Positions 7,416 through 17,125 of a stretch of 64,000 nt of DNA are shown here, in pieces; the first letter of the stretch is position 1; every line of letters starts with the position of its first letter. This DNA comes from Bacteroidales bacterium (GTDB lineage Bacteria; Bacteroidota; Bacteroidia; Bacteroidales; F082), in the NCBI GenBank assembly GCA_015493525.1, contig WGCY01000049.1, positions 1 to 64,000 of the forward strand, in the 5' to 3' direction. The position numbers and the translations under genes were made by a program. The notes below the pieces were generated by a model, which had not been told where the DNA came from, made no database searches, and saw nothing but the letters and a program-made list of their open reading frames with translations.

Positions 7416-8759
7416 ATGACCTACGACGAAAGATTACAAAACGTTTCGGTGATGGGTGCCGCCGGCAAAATGGGCAGTGGTATTTTACTGCTGACTGCCG
7501 TTGAAATGGCCGACCGTTCACTGCTGCCGGAAAACAAAGGAAAGACCTTTGTCCTGAATGCTATTGATGTATCCGACGAAGGACTGGCAGGGCTAATGAA
7601 CTACCTGCGCGTTCAGGTACGGAAAATTGCCGAGAAAAAAGCAGTCTGGCTGCGAAAAATGTATGCCGACCGTGACGACCTTATCGAGAACTTCGATATT
7701 ATTGATGAATACATTTTTGACGTGATGAACATCGTCCGTCCCACCACAGCCATGGGTGCTGCTTACGGCTCTACCCTCGTTTTTGAAGCCGTGAACGAAA
7801 ACCGTGCACTGAAAGTGAAACTGTTTTCGGAAATCAAACAAAACAACAACAAAGATGTTTGGTTTTTCACCAACACCTCTTCCGTTCCCATTCATTTGAT
7901 TGACAAAGAGGCTAAATTGGAAGGTAAAGTCATCGGGTTTCATTTCTACAACCCTCCGGCTGTCCAGCGTCTCGTGGAGCTTATCCGCACCGACAATACC
8001 AAAGACGAACTTGTTGAGTTTGCTTATGCGTATGCCAAGAATTTGAGAAAAATTATCGTTCCATCCAACGATTTTGCCGGTTTTATTGGTAACGGTCACT
8101 TTATGCGCGATGGCTTGCATGGAATAAAAGAAGCCGAAGCGTTGGCCAAAGAGAAAAACATGCCGCTTTACAAAGCCATTTATATGATAAATAAAATCAC
8201 GCAGGAGTATCTCGTACGTCCCATGGGCATTTTCCAGCTCATGGATTATGTGGGCATCGATGTGATGCAGTTTATCCTGAACGTGATGGATCCCTTTGTG
8301 AAAGATGAAGACCTGCACAGTGATTTGTTGAATACTATGATGGAGCAGGGCGTCAAAGGCGGACAGTATTCCAGTGGAGCCCAGAAAGATGGTTTTCTGA
8401 AATACAAAGGCGGAAAACCGGTAGCCGTTTGGGATGTCCACAAACAGGAATATGTGGATATCGACAGCTTTAAAGACGAATGTGATGAGATGCTCGGCGA
8501 CCTTCCCGATTCGGCGGTAGCCTGGAAAGCTACGCTGCGCATGAAAAACAAAGACGAAGTCTTTACACGTTTTTTCAACGAACTGAAAACCATGAACACG
8601 CTGGGAGCACAAATCGCTATCAACTATGGCAAACGCTCCAAAGCCATTGGCGAAAAGCTGGTGAGCGACGAGGTAGCCCAAAGCAAAGATGACGTGAACA
8701 CGGTAATGCTTACCGGTTTTTTCCATGCCTATGGCCCCATCAATAATTATTTCGATTAA
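7416..8759 (+). CDS. 3-hydroxyacyl-CoA dehydrogenase family protein
   Basis: A 447-residue NAD-dependent dehydrogenase for the second oxidation step of beta-oxidation (or its reverse). The Rossmann glycine motif VMGAAGKMGSGI lies at residues 12-23. NTSSVPIH and GFHFYNPPAVQRLVELI are the conserved substrate- and cofactor-site segments of the HAD family, and GNGHFMRDG leads into the C-terminal helical domain. It is longer than the ~285-residue short-chain HAD, having an extended C-terminal region. It sits between the crotonase and the thiolase on the same strand. No -7 element is seen in the 130-bp gap, so it is probably co-transcribed with the crotonase. Confidence 0.88.
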   Translation: MTYDERLQNVSVMGAAGKMGSGILLLTAVEMADRSLLPENKGKTFVLNAIDVSDEGLAGLMNYLRVQVRKIAEKKAVWLRKMYADRDDLIENFDIIDEYIFDVMNIVRPTTAMGAAYGSTLVFEAVNENRALKVKLFSEIKQNNNKDVWFFTNTSSVPIHLIDKEAKLEGKVIGFHFYNPPAVQRLVELIRTDNTKDELVEFAYAYAKNLRKIIVPSNDFAGFIGNGHFMRDGLHGIKEAEALAKEKNMPLYKAIYMINKITQEYLVRPMGIFQLMDYVGIDVMQFILNVMDPFVKDEDLHSDLLNTMMEQGVKGGQYSSGAQKDGFLKYKGGKPVAVWDVHKQEYVDIDSFKDECDEMLGDLPDSAVAWKATLRMKNKDEVFTRFFNELKTMNTLGAQIAINYGKRSKAIGEKLVSDEVAQSKDDVNTVMLTGFFHAYGPINNYFD

Positions 8760-8772
8760 AAAATTCTGCATC

Positions 8773-10020
8773 ATGAAAAAGCTAAGAAGAAAAGTATATA
8801 TGACTGCCGGTTACAATACCGTTTCGCTGGGAACCGGCCGCAAGGAGTTTAACCCCAAAAAACCCCGTCCGGGAATTGAACATTATATCAAAGAAGCCGG
8901 ACAAGGAGTCCTGAAACAAATCGGCGGAGCCAAAAACGTGGATGAGTCGGTCATCGGAAACTTTATGGCCGGACGTTTTAACAAGCAAGGCCATGTTGAC
9001 GGGTTTATCCCAATGATTGACAAAGGCTTAAGTATGAAGCCCGCTGTTCATGTGGAAGGTGCCTGTGCCTCGGGTGGACTTTCGCTGGTAACCGGCATAC
9101 GTTCGGTACTGGCAGAAACCTCAGAAGTAGTTTTGTCTCTCGGTTTTGAAGTACAAAATACAGTTAAAGCCATTTATGGTGCCGATATTCTGGCCTTGGC
9201 CGGATGGTTTCAACGCCGCAAAGAGGGGCACGCCTACTTTTTCCCGGGACAGTTTAGCGACCGGGCAGGTGCTTATTACGAAAAATACGGCTATGAGCGT
9301 ACCCGCAAAGGGATGGCCCGTTGGTATGCCAATGCCATCGAAAATGCACGGCTTGACCCGACAGCCCAGGAATACCAGAATACCAATCCTGATCCTTATG
9401 CCACGGCTTTAAAAATGCAACCCAATGGCAAGTCTTTCGTTGATCACCTGACAGTGTTGGATTGCTCCAAAGTGTCGGATGCTGCTTCCGGAATTACCGT
9501 CTGTTCCGAAGAGGGACTGAAACGTATTGGTGTGGACAAGAAAGACGCTGTGGAAGTTATTGGGTTCGGCCATGCCGTTCGCGATATCACTTCTGATCCG
9601 ACAGATCTTACCGAACTGGAAACCATTAAATTCGCTGCCCATCAGGCTTTGGAAAACGCCGGTATTACCATTGACCAGGTGGGAACGGTGGAAACCCATG
9701 ACTGCTTCTCCATTGCCGGTATTCTGGCCGTGGAAGCCCTGGGGCTGGCAGCCAAAGGCGAAGGTGCCGACTACGTGGCTGCAGGCAAAACCGGCCGTAA
9801 CGGGGAAATGCCGTTTAATACAACCGGTGGACTGATTGGCTGGGGACATCCCACGGGCGGAACCGGTGTACATCAAGCCGTAACCATTTGGCAGCAGCTC
9901 ACAGGAAAAGCCGGAAAAGCCCAGATTGAGGTTTCTCCGGAGCGTCCTTACGGCCTGACCATCAACATGGGTGGCGATGACGTTACTGTTACTTCTGTCG
10001 TTTTCAAAAGAGGAGAGTAA
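8773..10020 (+). CDS. thiolase family protein (acetyl-CoA C-acyltransferase type)
   Basis: A 415-residue thiolase-fold enzyme, the third member of the acyl-CoA module. The nucleophile is expected in the first half at VEGACASGGLSL (GACASG). VETHDCFSIAGI, near the end of the second half, supplies the NExx/H-like loop as ETHDCF, and GWGHPTGGTGVHQ is the C-terminal Gly-His loop. The sequence is closer to the SCP-x-like thiolase group than to classical PhaA/AtoB (no NGGGIALGHP or CAGM motif). The ORF-track start at 8725 overlaps the upstream gene; ATG at 8773 (MKKLRRKVY) gives a 13-nt gap and is preferred. Condensing versus thiolytic direction cannot be told from sequence. Confidence 0.85.
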   Translation: MKKLRRKVYMTAGYNTVSLGTGRKEFNPKKPRPGIEHYIKEAGQGVLKQIGGAKNVDESVIGNFMAGRFNKQGHVDGFIPMIDKGLSMKPAVHVEGACASGGLSLVTGIRSVLAETSEVVLSLGFEVQNTVKAIYGADILALAGWFQRRKEGHAYFFPGQFSDRAGAYYEKYGYERTRKGMARWYANAIENARLDPTAQEYQNTNPDPYATALKMQPNGKSFVDHLTVLDCSKVSDAASGITVCSEEGLKRIGVDKKDAVEVIGFGHAVRDITSDPTDLTELETIKFAAHQALENAGITIDQVGTVETHDCFSIAGILAVEALGLAAKGEGADYVAAGKTGRNGEMPFNTTGGLIGWGHPTGGTGVHQAVTIWQQLTGKAGKAQIEVSPERPYGLTINMGGDDVTVTSVVFKRGE

Positions 10021-10076
10021 ATTTTCTTTTTTAATTAAGATGAAAGAGAGGCTGTTCAAAAAGGCAGCTTCTTATA

Positions 10077-10186
10077 GTTCACGCAGAGGCCGCCAAGAAT
10101 ACGCTAAGAACGCAAAAACACTTATATTTAGCTACTTAGCTTTGCGAATTTTGTATTAAATTTTGACGCACTTTGCGTGGGCTTTT
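10077..10186. repeat. TTCACGC-type palindromic intergenic repeat
   Basis: The element starts AGTTCACGCAGAGGCCGCC and ends GACGCACTTTGCGTGGGC. It shares its terminal words with the 6198-6283 repeat. The rest of the 10021-10234 gap shows no gene and no clear promoter. Confidence 0.5.
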
Positions 10187-10234
10187 CTTTTGATTACCCG
10201 CTTAATGAATGGATATTTATCCTAATCATGCATT

Positions 10235-11149
10235 ATGGATTATCAGAAAATTTTGGATGAGATAACTTCCCAAACTGCTTATTTACAAGGAAAAGGAGAA
10301 GTTGCTTCTTATATACCCGAGCTGGCAAAAGTGGATTCGCACCATTTTGGCATTTCATTGCATTTTCTCGAAGGAAATCATTTTCAGCTAGGTGATGCCG
10401 AAACCCGTTTTTCCATCCAGAGTATTGCCAAAGTTTTCTCACTAAGCATGGCCATCAGGTTGTTGGATGAAACTATTTTTGAGCGGGTGGGAGTTGAGCC
10501 TTCCGGGACGGCTTTTAACTCACTGTTACAGCTGGACTACGAGCAGGGCATCCCCCGTAACCCGTTTATCAATGCGGGGGCATTGGTAATTTCCGATATC
10601 CTTGTTTCTGAACTTGAGCAACCTAAACAGGCACTGTTGGCGTTTGTCCGTAAACTTTCGGCCAATCCTGAAATTGGATTTAATCCGGCCGTAGCTGCTT
10701 CTGAAAAATTACAGGGATACCGCAATACCGCCCTTGCCAACCTGCTAAAATCGCATGGCAACCTGCACAACGAAGTGGAAGAAGTGTTGGATTTTTACTT
10801 TCACCTTTGTTCCATCGAGATGAGTTGTAAGGAACTTTCACGAACTTTTCTGGTTTTTGCAAACCATGGGAAAATTCCCGGCACAAAAGAAGAAATTCTT
10901 TCCACAAGCCAGGCCAAAAGGCTGAATGCGCTCATGCAAACGTGTGGTTTTTATGACGAAGCCGGAGAGTTTAGTTTTACGGTAGGCCTTCCGGGAAAGA
11001 GTGGCGTGGGCGGTGGTATCGTGGCCATTCATCCCGAAAAATACAGTATCAGCGTGTGGAGCCCCAAACTGAATAAAAAAGGAAATTCTGTTCGGGGAAT
11101 GAAAGCACTGGAACTATTTACCACAAAATCAGGATTATCTGTCTTTTAA
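10235..11149 (+). CDS. glsA: glutaminase A
   Basis: A 304-residue serine-dependent glutaminase converting glutamine to glutamate and ammonia in the cytoplasm. The SxxK catalytic motif is in RFSIQSIAKVFSL near residues 65-70. GVEPSGTAFNSL, GIPRNPFINAGALV and PGKSGVGGGIVAI are further hallmark segments of the beta-lactamase-fold glutaminase family. Length is normal. The next gene, a glycerophosphodiesterase, starts only 10 bp downstream, so the two probably share a transcript. A glutamine synthetase is also in the window (40765-42267), so this cell holds both directions of the glutamine cycle. Confidence 0.95.
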   Translation: MDYQKILDEITSQTAYLQGKGEVASYIPELAKVDSHHFGISLHFLEGNHFQLGDAETRFSIQSIAKVFSLSMAIRLLDETIFERVGVEPSGTAFNSLLQLDYEQGIPRNPFINAGALVISDILVSELEQPKQALLAFVRKLSANPEIGFNPAVAASEKLQGYRNTALANLLKSHGNLHNEVEEVLDFYFHLCSIEMSCKELSRTFLVFANHGKIPGTKEEILSTSQAKRLNALMQTCGFYDEAGEFSFTVGLPGKSGVGGGIVAIHPEKYSISVWSPKLNKKGNSVRGMKALELFTTKSGLSVF

Positions 11150-11159
11150 AGTTTTAAAT

Positions 11160-11855
11160 ATGCTCATCATCGGACATCGCGGTGCCAGCGGAACAGCTCC
11201 CGAAAATACCTTGGCTTCTTTTGAAAAGGCCATCCACATGGGGGTAAAAATGGTTGAGCTCGATGTGCATCAATGTGCCAGCGGTGAGTTGGTGGTCATC
11301 CACGATGAAAAGATAAACAGGACGACAACGGAAAAAGGTTTCGTCGCAGAAAAAACACTGGAAGAATTAAAACGGGCAGATGCCGGAGAGGGGGAAAAGA
11401 TTCCTGCTTTGCGCGAAGTTTTGAACCTCGTAAACCGGCGGGCGAAAATCAACATTGAGCTGAAAGGTGCCGGCGTTGCCGTTCCCACTGCAGTTTTGCT
11501 CAACGAATACAGGGAAAACCATGGCTGGGAAATTGAGGACTTCTATATCTCATCGTTTGACCATCAGCAGCTGAGACAGTTTCGGAAACTGGATGATACC
11601 ACAAAAATCGGCATTCTTTATGATAGAAAACCACACGGTTTTGTTGAACTTTCGCAAGTGCTGCATGCTGCTTCTGTCAATATCTCCCTGCGCACGGTAA
11701 ACCCGCAATGGGTAAAAATGATACATGCCGGCAACCTGGAGGTATGGGTTTATACCGTAAATAAACTGTCGGATTTCAACCGGTTGAAACAGATGGGAGT
11801 GGATGCCGTTTTTACAAATTATCCGGAGAACTTTTTAGACGGAGAACCCGGGTAA
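11160..11855 (+). CDS. glycerophosphodiester phosphodiesterase
   Basis: A 231-residue GDPD TIM-barrel enzyme that hydrolyses glycerophosphodiesters to glycerol-3-phosphate and an alcohol. The N-terminal catalytic HRG is seen in IIGHRGASGTAPENT, with the metal-binding acid pair in VELDVHQ and the second His in LVVIHDE. The later KINIELKG segment completes the metal site. No signal peptide is seen, so it is probably cytoplasmic (UgpQ-like). It converges on glpK with a 6-bp gap. Its product is the substrate of GlpD, encoded on the opposite strand just beyond glpK, so the three genes form a functional neighbourhood. Confidence 0.92.
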   Translation: MLIIGHRGASGTAPENTLASFEKAIHMGVKMVELDVHQCASGELVVIHDEKINRTTTEKGFVAEKTLEELKRADAGEGEKIPALREVLNLVNRRAKINIELKGAGVAVPTAVLLNEYRENHGWEIEDFYISSFDHQQLRQFRKLDDTTKIGILYDRKPHGFVELSQVLHAASVNISLRTVNPQWVKMIHAGNLEVWVYTVNKLSDFNRLKQMGVDAVFTNYPENFLDGEPG

Positions 11856-11861
11856 CCCAGA

Positions 11862-13355
11862 TTAATGGTTTTGGTACAAAACCCGTGCGATGGCATCATG
11901 CCAGCTTGCAATTCCCTTTTCCACATCACGGGAACTTTTGACGGGTGCAAATGTTTTTTCAACCTGCCACTGGCTTTCTATTTCTGCCGTATCTTTCCAA
12001 AAACCGACGGCAAGACCGGCAAAATAGGCAGCCCCGAGTGATGTACTTTCCAGTACAGCAGGTCTTTGTACGTTGGTTTGCAAGACATCGGCCTGCATTT
12101 GCATAAGAAAATTGTTGGCTGCCGCACCCCCATCCACGTGCAGGTTTTCGATGACAAAACCGGCATCCTGTTGCATGGCTTTTATCACATCATAACTTTG
12201 GTAAGCTATAGCTTCGAGGGCAGCACGCGTAATGTGTGCCCGTGTGGTTCCGCGGGTTATACCGTAAAGCATTCCCCGTGCATCCTGATTCCAGTATGGT
12301 GCACCTAATCCCGTAAAGGCCGGAACAAAAAAGACGCCGTTGGTATCTTTTACCGAAAGGGCCAGCTTTTCACTCAAATCTGCTGATTTAATGAATTTCA
12401 TCCCATCACGAAGCCATTGGATGACTGCGCCACCCACAAAAACGCTTCCTTCCAGCGCATAGGTAGTCTGGTTGTTCAGCTGCCAGGCAACTGTTGAAAG
12501 CATTCTGTTATTGGAACGAACAGGTTTTGTCCCCGTATTGAGCATGATAAAACATCCGGTTCCGTATGTGTTTTTGGCCATTCCCTGATGAACACACATT
12601 TGACCGAAAAGTGCTGCCTGCTGGTCACCGGCCACGCCTGTGATGGGAATTTTTGTCGAGAAAATCAATCCGGAGGTATCGGTAAAATGGGTACTGTTGG
12701 ATTTTACTTCGGGAAGCATGGAAGCCGGAATGTCAAAAAGTTTTAACAAGTCATTGTCCCATTGCAGTGTGTGGATGTTAAAAAGCATGGTGCGTGAGGC
12801 GTTGGAGACATCGGTCAGATGGGCTTTGCCATTGCTGAGGTTCCACATGAGCCAGCTGTCCACGGTACCAAAAGCAAGTTCGCCGTTTTCGGCAGCTTTA
12901 CGGGCACCTGAAACGTTATCGAGAATCCATTTTACCTTGGTTGCCGAGAAATAAGCATCGATTTCCAATCCGGTTTTTTCCGTGATTTCGTTTTGAAGTC
13001 CCCGGCTTTTTAACGCATCGCAATAAGCAGCTGTCCGCCTGTCTTGCCAGACAATGGCGTTGTACACCGGCTTCCCGGTATTCCGGTCCCAGACGATGGT
13101 CGTCTCGCGTTGGTTGGTGATACCGATGGCGGCAATAACGTTATCATGGATATCCAACTGTGCCAAAGCCTCTGCTGCCACGCTGATTTGGGAACTGTAA
13201 ATTTCCATGGGGTCATGCTCCACAAATCCGGGTTTAGGGAAAAACTGCCGGAACTCTTTCTGCGCCGTGGACATTATTTTTCCTGCATGGTCATAAATGA
13301 TGGCACGCGAGCTGGTTGTTCCCTGGTCCAGTGCAAGAATGTATTTTTTTTCCAT
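11862..13355 (-). CDS. glpK: glycerol kinase
   Basis: A 497-residue FGGY-family kinase phosphorylating glycerol to sn-glycerol-3-phosphate. Visible are the N-terminal phosphate-binding [15 protein letters not shown], the family segment [13 protein letters not shown], the glycerol-site [25 protein letters not shown], and the C-terminal ATP-site [19 protein letters not shown]. Length is exactly that of bacterial GlpK. glpD lies 23 bp upstream on the same strand, so glpD-glpK form an operon. No aquaglyceroporin gene (glpF) is seen next to them. Confidence 0.97.
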   Translation of the reverse strand: MEKKYILALDQGTTSSRAIIYDHAGKIMSTAQKEFRQFFPKPGFVEHDPMEIYSSQISVAAEALAQLDIHDNVIAAIGITNQRETTIVWDRNTGKPVYNAIVWQDRRTAAYCDALKSRGLQNEITEKTGLEIDAYFSATKVKWILDNVSGARKAAENGELAFGTVDSWLMWNLSNGKAHLTDVSNASRTMLFNIHTLQWDNDLLKLFDIPASMLPEVKSNSTHFTDTSGLIFSTKIPITGVAGDQQAALFGQMCVHQGMAKNTYGTGCFIMLNTGTKPVRSNNRMLSTVAWQLNNQTTYALEGSVFVGGAVIQWLRDGMKFIKSADLSEKLALSVKDTNGVFFVPAFTGLGAPYWNQDARGMLYGITRGTTRAHITRAALEAIAYQSYDVIKAMQQDAGFVIENLHVDGGAAANNFLMQMQADVLQTNVQRPAVLESTSLGAAYFAGLAVGFWKDTAEIESQWQVEKTFAPVKSSRDVEKGIASWHDAIARVLYQNH

Positions 13356-13378
13356 GAAATGGGTATTTTAAAAACGGC

Positions 13379-14941
13379 CTATTCCAGAATGTAACCTTTG
13401 GCCAGAGCCGTATAATCTTCTATCTGTTCGCGGACCCAACGTCGCCGTAATCCCAGCTCTTCCGCCATTATTTTAGCCACGGCAGGAGCAGCTTTTATGC
13501 TGTTGCGCGCATCCAATAGCAAAAACCGGCTGCGGCGGGCCAGAAAATCCTCTACGGTACGTGCCATCTCCTCACGGACGGCCCAAACCACTTCGGCTTT
13601 GGTGTAAGGGAAACCTTCTACAAGTACTTCATTCATAGTTTTATCTGACAGGGCAAGGGCTTTTATTTTATCCCTGTCGGAGCCATAATAATGCAGTATG
13701 TCCGATTCATCAAAACTTTTCACATAGCCGTGAATAGGCATGTTGTCTGTAACTGATGCAGTTTCTTCAAGGCCGCCAATCAGGATGGCTTTTTCGATGA
13801 CATCTTCACCCATTTTCCGGTAAGTAGTCCACTTCCCTCCGGTGATGGTGAGCAGCCCTGTGGCAGAAATGGTAATTTTATGGCTCCTGGAGATTTCCTT
13901 GGTTTTTTCCCCTTCTTCTTCCGGTGCTGCCAGCGGACGAAGACCGGCATACACGCTACGCACATCCGATCGCTTGGGCGGATAGACCAGGTATTCACCG
14001 GCAGTATTCAGGATAAAGTCAATTTCCTCGGGAAGTGCTCTCGGCTCAAGGCTGATTTTATCCATCAGCGTGTCGGTAGTTCCCACCACTACCTTGTCAT
14101 GCCACGGAACAGCAAAAAGAACCCTTCCATCGGGAGTTTTGGGTATCATTATGGCAGCATCGCCCTGAAGAAATTTCCGGTCCAGGATAATGTGTACCCC
14201 TTGTGATGGGACAATGGTCTTTTTGGTTTCGGGATGATCCATTTGAATGATGCTGTCGGCAAAAACACCGGTGGCATTCACCACGGTTTTCCCCTTTATT
14301 TCATAGGTTTCATCGTTTTCTGTATCCAGCACCCTGACGCCGTCAACAAACCCCATCCTGTCTTTCAGAATATCTGTAACCCGGCAGTAATTCAGTGCTG
14401 TACCCCTGTTATCCTCCAGCGTTTGCGCCAGGCTTATGGCCAGGCGGGCATCATCAAACTGGCCATCGTAATAAATAACCCCACCGTTTAGCCCCTCTTT
14501 TTTCAGATTGGGGATGGCCCTGGTAACCTCTTCCGTGTTAATTCGCTCGGAAGGCCCCAGCCCCAGTTTGCCGGACATCATGTCGTAAACTTTCAGCCCG
14601 ATGGTGTAGAACGGGCCATCCCACCATTCGTAGGTAGGGATGATAAACGCCTGGTTACGTACCAGATGAGGTGCATTTTGGCGTAAAAGGCCACGTTCTT
14701 TCAATGCTTCAAGTACCAGTGAGACATCGCCCTGTGCCAGGTAGCGCACACCGCCGTGCACCAGTTTTGTACTCCGGCTGGAGGTTCCCTTGGCAAAATC
14801 GGCCTGTTCAAGCAGCAGGGTTTTGTAACCGCGCGTAGCCGCTTCCACAGCTGTCCCAAGCCCTGTGGCCCCTCCTCCGATAACAATGACATCCCAAAGA
14901 GGCGTGTTCTTTAGCTTTTCTAAGTTCAGATTTCTGTTCAT
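13379..14941 (-). CDS. glpD: aerobic-type glycerol-3-phosphate dehydrogenase (FAD)
   Basis: A 520-residue FAD enzyme oxidising glycerol-3-phosphate to dihydroxyacetone phosphate at the membrane with electron transfer to quinone. The FAD-binding GxGxxG is in VIVIGGGATGLGTA near residue 20. Family signatures follow: SSRSTKLVHGGVRYL, KTVVNATGVFADSI and TITGGKWTTYRKMGEDV. Length is normal. It is first in the glpD-glpK operon. The AT-rich upstream region contains TACTTTTA, a one-mismatch -7 candidate. With glpK and the GDPD it completes a route from glycerophosphodiester or glycerol to the triose pool. Confidence 0.96.
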   Translation of the reverse strand: MNRNLNLEKLKNTPLWDVIVIGGGATGLGTAVEAATRGYKTLLLEQADFAKGTSSRSTKLVHGGVRYLAQGDVSLVLEALKERGLLRQNAPHLVRNQAFIIPTYEWWDGPFYTIGLKVYDMMSGKLGLGPSERINTEEVTRAIPNLKKEGLNGGVIYYDGQFDDARLAISLAQTLEDNRGTALNYCRVTDILKDRMGFVDGVRVLDTENDETYEIKGKTVVNATGVFADSIIQMDHPETKKTIVPSQGVHIILDRKFLQGDAAIMIPKTPDGRVLFAVPWHDKVVVGTTDTLMDKISLEPRALPEEIDFILNTAGEYLVYPPKRSDVRSVYAGLRPLAAPEEEGEKTKEISRSHKITISATGLLTITGGKWTTYRKMGEDVIEKAILIGGLEETASVTDNMPIHGYVKSFDESDILHYYGSDRDKIKALALSDKTMNEVLVEGFPYTKAEVVWAVREEMARTVEDFLARRSRFLLLDARNSIKAAPAVAKIMAEELGLRRRWVREQIEDYTALAKGYILE

Positions 14942-15027
14942 AATTTTGGAATAACAGGAATAAAGAGTAAAAGTATAAAATTTAGGTTAGCCGGATTTGT
15001 CCGGAAGAAAATAAAAGTTGTGGAAAC

Positions 15028-15720
15028 CTATTCTCCAGTGTTCAGCCCTTTTTCTTTCATGAGCCGGCGGATAATGGCAGCAACGTCTTCTGCATTTTCC
15101 CAGGTAAGGAAGTGGCTTCCATCCTTAATGACAAAATCGGTGGAGGCTTTGTGAATGGGCATGATACGGTCAGCTGTACCGTTAATTTTAAAAAGATTCT
15201 CGGGCCTTTTCCTGTTCTGCCAGTGAACAATTTTATCCACTGCCCATCGGACAAAATCGGGGTCGGCATCGGTGATGATTTCATTAAACAAATTCCTCTG
15301 TTCAGGTTTATTCAGGCTGAACAGATAGTACTTCAGCCGATTGGGCTTGTTCAGCGCGGATTTTGGAATAAGCTGATGCAGGTTAAGCCCTCCTGCTATC
15401 CGGTAAATCAGAGGCAGCTCTTTGCGTGTGGAAGCACTGGAAATAAGAATACTAAGTGCCGGGCGGATAAATTTGTTGATTTCTGTAACCACCAGCCCGC
15501 CAAACGAAAGGCCAACGAGCACGTCGCCATCGTTTATCCTGTATTTTTCTGTCAACTGCCGGCAGTAAGCTGTCAGGGATTCCCGTTTTTCCGGTTTCAG
15601 CCAGTCAATAGGTATCTGCTGTAAAGAAGTTTTTATTTTAAGGTTTGAGAAGGCCCTTTTGTCAGCACCAAGGCCGGGAAAGAAAAAAATCCGGGGAAGC
15701 TTTTGTTGATTATTCATCAT
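15028..15720 (-). CDS. alpha/beta hydrolase
   Basis: A 230-residue alpha/beta-hydrolase-fold protein of unknown substrate. Near the N-terminus is FFFPGLGADKRAF, an oxyanion-type loop. The nucleophile elbow is VLVGLSFGGLV (G-L-S-F-G) near residue 70, and the probable catalytic His is in IKDGSHFLTW near the C-terminus. No signal peptide. Its start overlaps the rsmD stop by 11 bp, so it is co-transcribed with rsmD and DUF3822. That conserved-looking cluster does not itself reveal a function. Confidence 0.75.
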   Translation of the reverse strand: MMNNQQKLPRIFFFPGLGADKRAFSNLKIKTSLQQIPIDWLKPEKRESLTAYCRQLTEKYRINDGDVLVGLSFGGLVVTEINKFIRPALSILISSASTRKELPLIYRIAGGLNLHQLIPKSALNKPNRLKYYLFSLNKPEQRNLFNEIITDADPDFVRWAVDKIVHWQNRKRPENLFKINGTADRIMPIHKASTDFVIKDGSHFLTWENAEDVAAIIRRLMKEKGLNTGE

Positions 15721-16255
15721 GGATAAAATGAAAAAAGCTAAAATTTACTTTTCCGTATTTGCGATGGCCGTGAAAAAAAGGCTGATCTGAGAAATCAATT
15801 TCTTTGGGATGCTCTATCACCAGCCATCCGTTTTCACTTAACAGGCCATTCTCAAAAACCTGATGGCTAATGTCTTCAAAATCATCCATGTTATAGGGCG
15901 GGTCGGCAAAAACAAGGCTGTATTTTCCTGGGTTTTGCCTGATAAACCTAAAGCTGTCGGCCTGCCTAACCTGTAAGTTTGATATTTGGAAATCGCTGGC
16001 TGCCTGCCGAATCCATTCTGCGCAATTTCGGTTTTGATCCACAGCAGTTACTTCTTTGCAACCCCGTGAAATCATTTCAAGGGAAACGGCACCTGTTCCC
16101 GAGAAAAGATCCAAGGCGACGGTTTCCCGAAATTCAATGAGGTTGTTTAAAATATTGAATAAGCTCTCTCTTGCTCTGTCGGTGGTGGGACGAACCGGCA
16201 GGTTGGCCGGAGGGTTTATCCTCCGGCTTTTGTATTTACCAGCTATAATTCGCAT
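15710..16255 (-). CDS. rsmD: 16S rRNA (guanine(966)-N(2))-methyltransferase RsmD
   Basis: A 181-residue SAM-dependent methyltransferase expected to modify G966 of 16S rRNA in the 30S subunit. The N-terminal family signature MRIIAGKYKSRRI is followed by RPTTDRARESLFNIL, the SAM motif I ALDLFSGTGAVSLE, and the catalytic motif IV in VFADPPYN. Length is typical. It overlaps the hydrolase downstream and the DUF3822 gene upstream by about 10 bp each, indicating translational coupling. Confidence 0.95.
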   Translation of the reverse strand: MRIIAGKYKSRRINPPANLPVRPTTDRARESLFNILNNLIEFRETVALDLFSGTGAVSLEMISRGCKEVTAVDQNRNCAEWIRQAASDFQISNLQVRQADSFRFIRQNPGKYSLVFADPPYNMDDFEDISHQVFENGLLSENGWLVIEHPKEIDFSDQPFFHGHRKYGKVNFSFFHFIHDE

Positions 16256-17115
16256 TGCAGCACATTAAATAATGTATAATATTTGTGTCGGCGAACGTTA
16301 TCAAGGAGGTAAGCGTATAAAAAGTTTTTATTCTCTTCAACAAACTCTATCCGTCTGACATATTGATAAATAAGGTGATAACTCTCTTCTTCTTTATCGA
16401 TGTTTCCCATAACAATCAGCCGTACTTCTTCGGGATTCAGCGAGAGTTGTTCCATGGCAGAAAGCAGGAAATAAGCGAAGTCCTCTTTGGTGCGGAACGA
16501 AAAGCTGTTGGCATAAAAAAGACGGTTTTCCTTAAAATAAACCAAATCGAAACTTTCGTCATGTACATCCAGAAAAAGGCCCTTTTCATCTAAATTGTTC
16601 TTAAAATTGACGGTAAGGCTTTCTATGAGAGCAGAAGTGTAATGGACAATCTTTGCGTTTGGCCACAATTCTTTTACCTTTTCTGAAAACCTCCCGGGAA
16701 GATAATAGATGTTGGCCGAGCCTGTATTTTTCAATTTGTCACAGGCTATTCGATGGTTCTCCTGAAAAGGATGGTTGAAGTTAAGGTACAGCTCTTTGTT
16801 TTCTTCATTGAAAAGGGGAAGTGGGACCAGGGTATTGAAACTATTTTGAATGAGGCAGTAAAAAGCCTTATAGGGAAAGGCAAGCCAAGGTAACTCATTC
16901 AGGATTAATTCAAAAACAGTTGTCAAATCAGCAGGTGTACTTCTTTTGTCCAACACGTAGTGTTGCAACCCCACAAACTTATTCTTATCAGGGTTGTATA
17001 TGGAAAAAGCAAAGCCATGCAGGTTTATCTGCATGGCCATGATATACGAACGTGTATGTGATGTTTTAAAGGATCTGTCGAGGTAACTGATATGTGGCTT
17101 AATACTATAAGGCAT
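16243..17115 (-). CDS. DUF3822 family protein
   Basis: A 290-residue protein of the DUF3822 family, which in Bacteroidota is usually found directly before rsmD; its function is unknown. The fold is thought to be related to actin/ASKHA-type proteins (recollection, not shown here). Segments consistent with the family are ISYLDRSFKTSHTRSYIMAMQ at the N-terminus and GLFLDVHDESFDLVYFKENRL in the middle. No membrane segment. Its 3' end overlaps rsmD by 13 bp, arguing for a linked function or expression. Confidence 0.8.
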   Translation of the reverse strand: MPYSIKPHISYLDRSFKTSHTRSYIMAMQINLHGFAFSIYNPDKNKFVGLQHYVLDKRSTPADLTTVFELILNELPWLAFPYKAFYCLIQNSFNTLVPLPLFNEENKELYLNFNHPFQENHRIACDKLKNTGSANIYYLPGRFSEKVKELWPNAKIVHYTSALIESLTVNFKNNLDEKGLFLDVHDESFDLVYFKENRLFYANSFSFRTKEDFAYFLLSAMEQLSLNPEEVRLIVMGNIDKEEESYHLIYQYVRRIEFVEENKNFLYAYLLDNVRRHKYYTLFNVLQCEL

Positions 17116-17125
17116 AAGCCGTGTA

